64,000 nucleotides of DNA from Allium sativum (Eukaryota; Streptophyta; Magnoliopsida; Asparagales; Amaryllidaceae), in the NCBI GenBank assembly GCA_030737875.1, contig CM060912.1, positions 203,807,231 to 203,871,230 on the forward strand, read 5' to 3'. The first letter of the stretch is position 1. Every line of letters starts with the position of its first letter. A program made the position numbers and the translations under genes. The notes below the pieces were generated by a model. The model made no database searches and had not been told where the DNA came from. It saw nothing but the letters and a program-made list of their open reading frames with translations. Of this stretch, positions 24,382-35,250 are shown one piece after another.

Positions 24382-27300
24382 TGTAACAACCCGTAATTCC
24401 GTAACACTAAGTTTCACAAATTAAAGTATAGTTAATTCTAAATGTGGGAATTAAGGGAAACGGGTTACGCCGTTGCATTTGACTCGGAATTCTGCTTGAG
24501 ATAGAGTCCGAGTTTGCGTAAATCGGACTACGTATGAAGGAGTTATGGCCTTCTGAAGTTTCAGAATTCAGTTTAAAATTCAAAACAATTCAAAACGAAG
24601 TTCGAAATTCAAAAACAGACCCAAACTGGGTTGGGAGGAAAAATTCCCGCCCAAGGACTAGGTCGACCAGGGGGTCGACCTGGCGGTCGACCTGGGTACC
24701 CTGGTCGACCAGGGGGTCGACCTGTAGGTCGACCTGCCTGGTCGGCCTGGTTTGTCTGATTGGGTCCTGGCTCGAATTTCTGGGCCTGGTCTTGTCACTG
24801 GGGCTGAGTTGTCTTCTTTTGATTGGCTTCTCTTTAGAACGGATGGCTTTGATTAACCCTAGCTTCATCGATGGCTCTAATTAACTTGCAACTCTATAAA
24901 AACACCCTAGGTCTCCAGCTAAAATTCACACAAAAATAAGAACTTGAGCCGCCATGCTGTCGGAAGAAAACTAAGGAGAGCCTCCGCTTGAAAAGAGACG
25001 AACAACGAATCAACTCAAGTTAATTCAAATTTGAGATTAAAGTCACTAATAAAATCAAAACAACAACGTCTACCCGAAGGAACGCATCTCAATTTCAGAA
25101 CCTCAGATCTCAGAAAACAAGACTGTCTTGCGTTGTAAGTATAGTGGCTCTTTAGATGGGAATGCGATTAAGACATGATTTGTTGTAAATTGTAATATGG
25201 AATTATATCAGTATTAACGATGTTGTTTTATATTTGTTATTTATGATAATTTGAATGATTGTGGTGATTGAATCTTTTATGTATTGTGAATCAAACAATC
25301 AACACCTTATGCGAATTGTATGTATACAGTTAGATCTAAATATATGCTTATGTAAGTTATAGGTTGCAAGTTAGATTTACACAAATATTTATATCATTCA
25401 TGTAGGCTCTATGTATATATGTTTAAACCAATTGTGCCTACATGACTAGAATAGATCTATATTCACATGTTTTTATGCAAGTGAGAACTTATAATCGGAT
25501 CCATGTCAAGATCCGTTTAGGATTCATATGAAAGTTTATTGATAGATCTATGTTTATACATATGTGTTGCAAGTTCACACCCTTAAGTGGTTGTCAAAGC
25601 TATACATATAGTTTTGTCTTACGCCAGTTTTATGTTTGAGGTTATGACTAGACCTATGCATTAACATGTTATACTATGTTTTAGTGGATTCATATGACAC
25701 CTATTAGGTTATACTATGTTATACCTTTATGTTAGGCTAAAACTATATGATTCATGTGACACCTATTTAACTAGGCCCAATATTTATATGCAAGTTTGTG
25801 GCATGTTATGCAATGTTATGATATTCATGTCGATTATTTTGCAAGTTCACACCTATGATATTCATGTTGATTATTTTGCAAGTTCACACCTATGATGTTC
25901 ATATTGACTATGTCGAGAATGCCAAGTTTACACCTATGACATGTTTATGTTAATGAATTGTTTTTATGCCAATTTTGTGTAGGCTAAATTAGGCTAAGTT
26001 TTTAGCCTAATATTATATGACAAAATCATATAGGCGGAAAATTAGGCTAAGATTGCTAGCCTCATATTTAGACGGGGTAACGTTGGGTAAAATTGGTAAT
26101 TATAGGAAACCTGACGTAAATTGGTTAAAAATCACATAGGTGATTTATGGCATGAAGCGGTATAAATTATATACCTAAATTAATGAACTTGATTAGAATT
26201 AAATTTGGGCAATGACATGAATTCTGGATAATTTACATAAATAAAATGTAAATTTAGACAATACGAATATGCTTAACCCGAGGTTGGATTGATTTGTGAT
26301 GTAAACCTGCTCGAACCCGCCCGGCTGTCCAGTAATCACAACAATACTTATCCAATGTGAGAGGTTAAGGCATTGAGCCCAATAAAGACCCGAGGTTAGA
26401 CTGAGTTGTGGCGTAAGACTGCCCGGAACCGACCGGCATATAGGCAGCCACAACAATACCTGTCTAATGTGAGTGGTTGGTACTTTAATAAGACAATTAA
26501 AGCTAAGTTAGGATTGGTAGGGTTAAGTTAACTAAAACACTTAACCAACTTAACATGTTAACAAGACAAGACTTATATGGGTTAAGTAACTAAGAAAACA
26601 CTTAGCCAATTTAACATGTTAACTAGACTAGAAGGTGAGGTTAAGTAAAGTTAATACACTTAACCAATTTAACATATTAACTAGACTAGAGGGTGAGGTT
26701 AAGTAAATTCAGGACACTTAACCGTTATAACCTGATAATTATATAAGTGGGTGAGGTTAAGTAAATTTAGAATACTTAACCATTATAACACGTTACCTAG
26801 ATAAGTGGGTAAAGTTAAGTAAATACACTTAGCCAATTTAATATGTTAGCTGGACTAGAGGGTAGGGTTAAGTAAACTTAGAACACTTAACCATCATAGT
26901 GTGATAAATTGAACAGGGTTAAGTTGAAACATGAAGGGACAATACTTCACCATTAGAACATGCTAATTAAACAGATGTTAGGGTTAAGTTAACTAAGGGA
27001 ACACTTAACCGTTATAACATGTTAGTTAAAACAGATGGGCAAGGTTAGGTTAAAAGGGACACTTAACCAATACAAGATGAATGGGTAGGGTTAAGTAATA
27101 AGAAATACTTAACCAATATAACTTGGTTTGTGATAAGGTTAAGTCAACATGAATTACTGATAAGACTTAACCAGTTTAACATGACAAATGAATGAGTTAA
27201 GTTAACCTGTATCAACTAATGACACTTAACCAATCCAACTTGACGAGAAAGAGAACTAAGTAGTAAACCTTAGTTAAGAAAACGACGATTCAGGAAACTA

Positions 27301-28835
27301 AGTGGTAAACCTTAGTTAGGAAAACTAAGTAGTAATTCTTAGTATAACATGAGGAGGAGCGAACGTCCATCTAATCTTAAAGAAGGCTCCAACGAATTGG
27401 GTTACGAAGCCCAAGGCTTCGAGGGGACGTGAGGATATTCTTGGTATCCCTCTGTGAGGTTGCAGATGATCCTCTTGGGCTTACAGAGGTTAAGGTGTGC
27501 GTTAGAAGAACCAAGGGTATGCCTTGGTTGCAATATAAGGCAACCTAAAGACTAGGATGTACCAGCATGATTCGGCGAGGCCAGTAGCCCTGTGATAGCA
27601 ACTCGTCGTCTACCTACCATCTTGAGTCAATCGAGATACGTAAAGCAGAAAGGCGGAGAACTCCAAAAGACCATATACTTGCTATCTAGTTATGGGTGAG
27701 GATGGCCATAAGACAGTGGGGCATAGGGGGCCTGCGTATAGTTCTCAATTTTTCAAGGTTGGCCTTTCATTAGTTGAGGGAGGGGTCAGGTGGGACCATA
27801 GCCACTGGAAAAACAGACCTTAGCATCTGCATCAACAGATATCTGAAAGCTCCCGACCGAGTTCCGTGTTACTAGAATAGCCCTTCCACGGGACTCGGGT
27901 CGCACATTTCAAGACATGTGCATCTAGACAGCGATAAACAATTCGCGACACATACGTGGGGAAAGTCTAGGAACACTTATCACTCTGGGTAGTGTGTCCT
28001 AGACTAAGGGGCATCGTTCGACAGGTAGCATAATCCCTAGTTGGACCTAGGTGGCATAAACCCTGAATCCGAGAATCGTTCAATAGGTAACATAAACCCT
28101 AGTTGGATCTAGGTCGTGTGAACCCTGGTTAAGTCTAGAAAGCGCTCGATAAGAAAATCCTAGATTAGATCTAGGTAATAAATAATAGATGTACACCTAA
28201 AGACAACCGCAATTACAGGGATTGGGATCACGTTATCATCTTTATACAGATTACTAGTTGGGATACTAGTTAGGTGGTGCAGAGATATAGAATGGGGTGT
28301 GATAGTATATTCGGTTTAAACTGTCTTGCTTTGGTTTATATTAGTTTGTTATTCTGGTACTGTCCGATTTTCCAGTTTACTCCTGTCATGAACTTTATCC
28401 TGTTCACATGCTAAAAGCCACTAGACTTACTCAGGCTTTATGTGTGACTCTGTTTTTCTTTCGTTTTCTTTTCTTCCGTCCCCCCAGGTAGTTAGGGAGG
28501 GAATAGCTCTGCTTACTATGGACTGTTACTCTGTCCAAGATTGAAGACTCTTGGATATATCGCTTCAGACTCTATTTTCCGCTGCTATGGCTGGCTTATG
28601 ATACATTGGGGAATATAAATGTTATTTTATGCTTCTTTATTTTGTAAGACAAATGATACTCTGGTATTGGAAAGCTATTGTCGTACAAACTATTTTATCA
28701 ATAAAGTAAAGATTTATTTTCCGCTGTTTTAATTTTTTTCTGTCTTGTAATTTATTTGCATCTTTTACCTTAAATGCTCCACAGAACTTAGTGCATTCCC
28801 TTTGTGAGTGACACTAACGGATGTGGGGTGTTACA
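24382..28835 (+). repeat. Element C, 3' LTR
   Basis: 4454 bp, closely similar to the 5' LTR over its whole length, with the twin stem-loops at 26278-26480, the hairpin array at 26500-27240, and AATAAA at 28700-28705. It keeps the U3 inverted repeat AGTCCGA...TCGGACT that the 5' copy has lost. Confidence 0.93.
25135..28487 (+). other. Predicted LTR intron, element C 3' LTR
   Basis: Same donor (25135) and acceptor (28486-28487) as in the 5' LTR; the C-run before CAG is one or two bases different. Kept in both copies. Confidence 0.5.
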
Positions 28836-28840
28836 AGTTT

Positions 28841-29142
28841 CCTATAATTACCAAATTTACCCAACGTTACCCCATCTAATTATTAGGCTAACAATCTTAG
28901 CCTAATTTTTCGTCTGCATGATTTTTAACATATAATATTAGGCTAGAAACATAGCCTAATTTAGCGTACATAAAATTGGCATAAAGAAATTCATAAACAT
29001 GACATTGGTGTAAACTTGGCATTATCGACATAGTCCATATGAACATCATAGGTGTAAACTTGCAAAATAGTCAACATGAATATCATAGGTGTGAACTTGC
29101 AATGTAGACTAGATCAACATACATATATGTGAATTTGCAACA
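28841..29142 (-). repeat. Element B, 5' LTR, segment 2
   Basis: 302 bp, collinear with 9890-10185 of the 3' LTR (Asn-free non-coding text with the LTR-typical GTGAACTTGCAA repeats). Lies between element C and element D. CAACA at 29138-29142 is the left target copy of D. Confidence 0.9.
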
Positions 29143-29379
29143 TGTAACACCCCGTGTATTTTATAACAGTGAAATTCACAAATTAAAGTATTAAGGAAAA
29201 CGGGATATGCCATTGCGCTTGTCTCGGAAAAATACGCGAAATAGAGTCCGAGTTTTTGAAAAACGGAGCCCGTATGACCAAATTATGGCCTGATGAAGTT
29301 TCAGAAAATTCAAATTTCAAAAACAAATTTGAATTTCAGCCCAATCCGAGTAGACGGGAAAATTCCCGCCCAAACCCAC

Positions 29380-29520
29380 AAGGTCGACCTGGGGGTCGAC
29401 CCTAGGGTCGACCTGCCAGGCCAGGTCGACCTAGGTGTCGACCTGCCCAGGCAGGTCGACTCTAGAGTCGACCTGGGGGTCGACTGGGGAGTCGACCTGG
29501 CCCCTGAGCCAGGTCGAACC
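29380..29520 (+). repeat. GTCGAC array in U3 of element D (5' LTR)
   Basis: Nine exact GTCGAC sites in about 125 bases. In the 3' LTR (51671-51845) the array is longer by about 36 bases: ten exact sites plus two changed to TTGAC. Confidence 0.8.
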
Positions 29521-29676
29521 CAGCCCACCCTGGCTGGCCTAGTCTGTGTTTGGTCGATTTTTTGAGCCTTGCCTTGTCACTAGGGCTAGGTGTCAGCTCC
29601 TGGTTGGTCTCTCCTTTGAACGAACGACTATTATTGAACCAAGCTTCATCGACGGTCTAAATCGACTCACAAACTC

Positions 29677-29684
29677 TATAAAAA
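29677..29684 (+). promoter_or_regulatory. TATA box of LTR D
   Basis: TATAAAAA in CTCTATAAAAAGG, 227 bases before the donor; repeated at 52005-52012. Confidence 0.65.
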
Positions 29685-31330
29685 GGACCTAAGACTAACC
29701 CTAATTCACTTAAACTAAAATGGAGATGAGACCGTCATGCTGCTGAGGAGAGACTGAGGATAGCCGTCAGAAATAGGGAGACAATTAGAGGATAAATCAA
29801 AAGCTTAAAGCAACGTTAATCAAATTAAAGCAACGCCTACAACAAATGATAGAATCTCCAAATTCAGAATTCAGATTCTTGAATTGAAGACTCATCATAC
29901 GTTGTAAGTAGAGTGCAATTCCGATGTGAGTTAAATAATTGTGTTGATTTTTGTAAAGTAAGAAATGGAATTGTGGTGATAATAATCTATTATTTGTATG
30001 TTGCTTTGATGCTAAACGATTTGGTAATATTATGGTATACGATTGGATATTTGCAAGTACGCGATTTGCGTTGGAAGTTAACAACGAAATGGAGTTGTGG
30101 CGATAATAACCTATATTTTTATGTTATTTTGATTCTAAACAATTTGGCAATGCTATGGTGTACGATTGGATTCATACAAGTGTATGGTTTATGTTGACAA
30201 CCACATGTTGTGGAATTTTAAATTGGGATTCATGCAAACATATGATTCATATTGAAAACTACATGTTTATGGTAGTTATTTACAACACCCATTTGATAAT
30301 TACAAGTATATGATTCATGTTGAAAATAACAACTATATGTTGTAATAGTTTATTTGAAATTCATGCAAGTATATGATTTATTGTTATGCCAACATGATGT
30401 ATAATTCTATGGTCATCTTTAGTGTAATTTGATCCACTTAAGTATTGTGATTCATATGAAGGTTATGTTGGAATTGGCATCATAGTTCAAGTATAAAAAT
30501 CATGATTTTGTGATAGTGACAAAAGCAAGCGTCTTTGTAAGCTTGTATTAATTTTATGAACATGACTAAACTATGTTTGTTATTGTGCCTAGTTGAAAAC
30601 ATGTTTTTAGGCTTATGTTGTTATCATAATCATATGATAATTTATTTGACACATAAGTTACATTAGAATTACACTAGAATTACTTACAAGTTACATAGAT
30701 AAGATAAAAACCATGATTATATGAATAGTAGGATTCATGTTCAATTATGTTTATGCCATGACTATATGAATAGAAGGACTCGTGTTCAATTATGATTATG
30801 CCATAATTATATGATTAGAATGGTTCATGTTTAAGTACTATTTATGCCATGACTACATGAATAGAATGATTCATGTTTTGTTTATACCATGATTATGTGA
30901 ATAGAATGATTTATGTTTAAGTATTGCTTATATTATATGTTGTTACAATTGCAAGTTCACATGTGCCTACCTTATGTTAATTGAATCGTTATGTTGCAAG
31001 TTCATGCGTTCACACTCCCCTTTTTATGTTACCTTGTAAACACCATGTTATAAGCCTCCCCTTTTCATATGGCTAAATTGGGTTTAAGTGTTAAACCCAA
31101 CACACCTTACATTGGAGCGAACGTATAAAACGGGGGTAATGACGTTTGGGCTAAAATATAGAACATATGTGTTGGCATGTTTGACGCATGCCAACAACTT
31201 TGAAAAACAATTAAGTCGCATAAATAAATCTTAATCAATAAAGATGAATTTGAATAATGGGCCGCAAATATTTACATATAAAAAGAAAAGAGACAAAATA
31301 TGTAAATGTAGAGAATACGATGTGTTTAAC

Positions 31331-31528
31331 CCGAGGTTGGATTGAGTTGTGATGTAAACCTGCCCGGAACCGCCCGGTTGTCCAGTAGTCACAACAATAC
31401 CTATCCAATGTGGGTGGTTAAACACAGAGCCAAATAAGGACCCGAGGTTAGACTGAGTTGTGGCGTAAGACTGCCCGGACCCAACCGGCAACAGGCAGCC
31501 ACAACAATACCTGTCTAATGTGAGAGGT
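31331..31528 (+). promoter_or_regulatory. Twin stem-loop cassette, element D 5' LTR
   Basis: Unit 1 stems: TTGGAT/ATCCAA and TTGTGA/TCACAA. Unit 2 stems: TTAGAC/GTCTAA and TTGTGGC/GCCACAA. Apex with CTGCCCGGA. Confidence 0.72.
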
Positions 31529-31915
31529 CAAGGCTTTAATAAGACAATTAAGGTTGAGTCAGGATTGATAAGACTAAGTGAATTAAGACTTAATCAAAAT
31601 AGAACATGCTAAACTAAACAGACTGATTGGGGGTTAGGTTTATAAAACACTTAACCAACTTAGCATGTTGGCTAGAAATAGAAAACCTAGTAGCGGGGGA
31701 CCCCTTTCAGCAGTAACCCTACAAGGTATCATGATACCCTGAAACTAGGCAGGGTGGGGCACGATTACTGGGCTGATTGTAAGACGTCAAATCGACGGTG
31801 GTGGTGCAGCAGTGTAGGTTCTAACGGAGTGCGGGCGTGCACACACTCCGGTGCAGAAAAATAAGGCACTGGGCACCAGTAGCATACCTGTGCATTCTAG
31901 GATTGTGTCGGGCCG

Positions 31916-31946
31916 CCACCATGGGACTTGATACACCCCATGGTGG
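31916..31946 (+). promoter_or_regulatory. CCACCATGGG hairpin in LTR D
   Basis: Perfect 10-bp stem CCACCATGGG/CCCATGGTGG, 11-base loop, same as in LTR B. Homologous block in the D 3' LTR near 54244-54274. Confidence 0.7.
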
Positions 31947-32664
31947 GACCAGCATAGGTAACTACAACATCGGGAGCCGTAAGACACATGTAACTACGCG
32001 AGTAGGAGTCGATCATCATAAAATGGATCACTTCACCCTGATGATTATGGGGTGCCTGTTGGGAACTAGTTTATATGGGTACAGAGATTAATATGTGGTA
32101 CGATAGTATATTCGACCCTAGACAACTTAACTTAGTTTATGGTGCTTTCCCATTTCTAGTTTATACTTATCATACCCAGTTCTTTATTCATAGACTGAAT
32201 AGTCCTAGACTTACTCAGGCTTTTATGTCTGACTCTACTTTTCTTTCGTCTTCTATTTTTCCGTTCCCCCCCCCGGGTCCACAGGGAGGGAATACCGCAG
32301 CTTAACCAGCCTTCATATCCAGCTTGAAGAGAAAGAATGTATTGCTTGGATCTTTTCGTTTTGGACTATGGCTTTGGACAGCAATCATGGGACTTTTGCA
32401 GTTTATTTATGTTTTCTTTATGCTTCTTTAAATAATGTAATCAAGACAGTTATGAAGATGTTATGTTTTTGGAAAGTATTGTAAGACAATTATGTTATGG
32501 TTGGTGTAACACGTATTTTAATGAAATAAAAGTTGTTGTTTTCCACTGTTCAAAAATATGTGCTATTATATCTGTCTTGTATATTTGTGATTTATACTTA
32601 TAAACCTCCACCAAAATTAGGGCATTCCCTTTGAGAGTGACCCTAACGGAGGTGGGGTGTTTCA

Positions 32665-33327
32665 CTTGGTATCAGAGCATAGGTTTACCAGATAAGATAA
32701 AAAGTTTTGAAAATTTATTTTCAAAAAAGAAATTTAAAGAAGCATTTTTAAGATAAAAATATTATTTTATTTTAAAAGGCAAAGTCCCCCCAAAGCCATA
32801 GGAACTATCTCTTATCCTTCGTTTCGAATCTATCCTTTATGTTTCAGCATGTCTGGAGACCTTACTCCCCAGCTGCTGACGCTTTAACTCCTCCTCCTCC
32901 ACGTGAACCAGCAAGCAGAAGAGTCCCAGAATAGGAAGACGAATAATAGTCAAACAAGAAAGGATCGTAACAGTAATGACAAGAAACGTGAAAAAAGGAA
33001 ATGTTATTTCTGCGGAATTTTTGGACATTTGGAGGGAGACTGCAGGAAGAAGAAGAGGAGGATGAGTGCTACTTGCTTTCAGTGTAGGGAGACAAGCCAC
33101 TGGGCTAGGGACTGCCCAAAGAAGAAGGAGACAAAGGCAGAAAGCTCTCAAGGGAAGAAAGAGGGTTTACAGCCTAAGAAGACAGACTTTAAGAAGGGCG
33201 GGAAAGACAACAAGTCCCAAGAGAAGAGGAAGTGTAAATTCTATGGCAAAGTGGGGCACTTAGTAAAAGATTGCCGAAAAAAGAAGGCCAAGATGAATGG
33301 CGGGTGCTTTTCTTGCTGTGAGACAGG
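32665..33327 (+). pseudogene. Element D leader and gag, part before element F
   Basis: Primer site TGGTATCAGAGC (32667-32678), then gag ATG at 32849 with MSGDL as in B, but the frame stops after 12 codons and the whole gag core (about 200 residues in B) is deleted. An open frame resumes at 32903 and carries four zinc knuckles instead of the two in B: CYFCGIFGHLEGDC, CFQCRETSHWARDC, CKFYGKVGHLVKDC (second Cys changed to Tyr) and CFSCCETG, which is cut by the F insertion after its Gly. The linker KKEGLQPKKTDFKKGGK, found once in B before its knuckles, lies between the two pairs, so the region looks like a segmental duplication followed by divergence. Confidence 0.85.
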
Positions 33328-34239
33328 TGTAACAACCCGAAAATCTGGGCCAGTTTAAATTTTTTATTTTGGTGATTTTAGCGAATTTTAATTATTTAAA
33401 ATGAATTATTTTAAATAATATCAACGAGAAATTTATTTAGAATAGAATTCGAACGTATATATTTATACGCGTCGTCGTTAGAATATAAATAATTATTTAT
33501 AATTATAAAAGGAATTGAAAATGGCGCGGTAGTTCGATAATTCGATTTCAAACTTCAATTGAATGTACCGGGTGCAAAACAATCCGGATTTTAGTGAAAC
33601 CAAAAACAATAGGATCTAATTGAGAATATCTTTCCAACGAATCCGAATAATCAAGATTTCATAGCGGGAATCAAAAGATAAGTCCGGTTGAAAATTCTGA
33701 ATAGTCGCTATGGAATTCAGGCCCTTAAAAATGGAAATTTTGCAAATGACCTCGGATTTCGACGAAACCACTTTTGTTGGGTACGTGATGTCAATTTATT
33801 GCTAGGTTTCAAATTTCATAATTTTTTGAATCAATATGTGAGCGTGGAAAAGGAAAACGCGTTTGACCAGTTTCATTTGGTTTTAATCGACTGGAAATTG
33901 GCCATTTTTCGAACGGTCTCAGAATTTGACGAAACTAGTTTTGTTAGGACCGTATCGTCAATACGAAGCAAGAAAATATTTTTCTGCAATTTTTAGAGAC
34001 TGTATGTGGCCCCGGTAAATTGAAACGCATGTTCAAATTCAATATATAAAGAATTATATTTTAAATCCAACGAAAACTGATCGTAATGATCGAATTGACT
34101 TACGATACATATCCCGTTGTGTTCGCAATGGGGGTAATTAGCTAGTGGCGACAATCAGTGGGCCTCGATTGGGGTTCGATAGAAAAGTCAACTTTTTAAA
34201 TTATAAAGTTGAAATTAAATAAAATGGTAATAATATATA

Positions 34240-34645
34240 TTCACCTCCCTTCCCCTTTCCCCTTTCTCTCTCCTCTCTCTCAGAAAATCGATACAGAAAA
34301 GAAAAGAAAAACCTAGGACATCGCGCCGCCGACCCTGCCCCGACCACCGCCTTACCTCGCCGCCACCTTCTTGTACCCACCGCCTCTATCCTCCGCTCCT
34401 CCTTCGACTTCTCCCTCCTCGCCCAAGAACGAGCAGCGCCTCCCACGCCAGAGGACCCAGAGCGCCACCTTCGACGCATCGAGGCTCAAGCGCGACCTCC
34501 AGCAAACCCTCCACTTGCGATGGACCAGCGAACCGACCCCACAGCTCCTCTCCAGTCGATGCAGCCAACCACTGCAGATCCGCAGCTGTTGCCTCGACAT
34601 CTGTGACCACCTGCTGCCTCTCCTCCAACTCCATGACCGATAACA
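34240..34645 (+). other. GC-rich exon-like segment in LTR F
   Basis: A (C/T)-rich leader (TTCCCCTTTCCCCTTTCTCTC) precedes about 330 bases of strongly GC-rich sequence in an otherwise AT-rich LTR, ending at ACA|GTGAGT. In the 3' LTR the matching segment has an open frame of 101 codons (41841-42146, starting MKKKKKTLGHRAADPAP). In the 5' LTR the ATG is absent and the end of the frame differs. It looks like a first exon with TATA box, leader and donor; whether the peptide is made is unknown. Confidence 0.5.
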
Positions 34646-34889
34646 GTGAGTTTTCTATTTATTTTTAACGTTATTCCATTTTTAGTTTTAAAATAAATAG
34701 ATTTGATTTAAAAATGGGATTTTTAAAATATATATAGCACGAAAAGAATATGATTTTTACTTTAGAAAAGAACTGATTTTTGGAATGTTAAAGAGTTGAT
34801 TTTTGAACTAGAAAGGATGAGATTTTTAAAAGAGAAAAGATATGTTTTTTAATGCGAAAAGATCAGATTTTTATCATATAAAAAGGTAG

Positions 34890-35250
34890 GATTTTTATAT
34901 ATTGAACAACAGAATAAAAATTCGATTTTTATATATTGAACATCGAAGTAAAAATATGATTTATATATATTGAACATCGAAGTAAAAATATGATTTTTAT
35001 ATATTGAAAATCGAAGTAAAAATATGATTTTTATATATTGAACGTCGAAGTAAAAATATGATTTTTTATATATTGAACATCGAAGTAAAAATATGATTTT
35101 TATATATTGTACATCGAAGTAAAAATATGATTTTTATATATTGAATGGTGAAGTAAAAATTCGATTTTTATATATTGAATGGCGAAGTAAAAATTCGATT
35201 TTTATATATTGAATAGCAAAGTAAAAAAAAATTCGATTTTTATATATGTA
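34890..35250 (+). repeat. 34-bp tandem array in LTR F (5' copy)
   Basis: About ten copies of a unit reading TTGAACATCGAAGTAAAAAT plus ATGATTTTTATATA, preceded by looser versions. The 3' LTR has the same array at 42440-42765. Confidence 0.85.

Larger units (their letters stand above)
18145..28835 (+). mobile_element. Element C: non-autonomous gypsy deletion derivative
   Basis: Plus-strand element inside the 5' LTR of B, with target duplication AGTTT (18140-18144 and 28836-28840). LTRs 18145-22557 (4413 bp) and 24382-28835 (4454 bp) flank an internal region of only 1824 bp. Both ends are TGTAACAACCCG...GTGTTACA. Primer site and polypurine tract are kept, most of gag-pol is gone, so it would need proteins from another element. 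Confidence 0.93.
29904..32284 (+). other. Predicted LTR intron, element D 5' LTR (acceptor damaged)
   Basis: Donor ACGTT|GTAAGTAGAG at 29904. The 3' LTR copy has a normal ...CCCCAG acceptor, but here the C-run ends CCCGGG, losing the AG; the next AG is in TCCACAG (32283-32284). If splicing is real, this copy would shift its acceptor or splice poorly. Confidence 0.45.
29143..32664 (+). repeat. Element D, 5' LTR
   Basis: TGTAACACCCCGTG...GTGTTTCA. Contains the GTCGAC array (29380-29520), TATA box (29677-29684), donor (29904), a roughly 55-bp repeat array (30690-30930), twin stem-loops, a 14-bp perfect palindrome GGTATCATGATACC (31725-31738), a 10-bp hairpin (31916-31946), a C-run acceptor region and AATAAA (32525-32530). 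Confidence 0.93.

Noticed and set aside
33903..34000. Short ORFs in LTR F and others (60-100 codons on both strands)
   Set aside because: They lie in LTRs or oppose pol, differ between LTR copies and carry no motif; chance ORFs.
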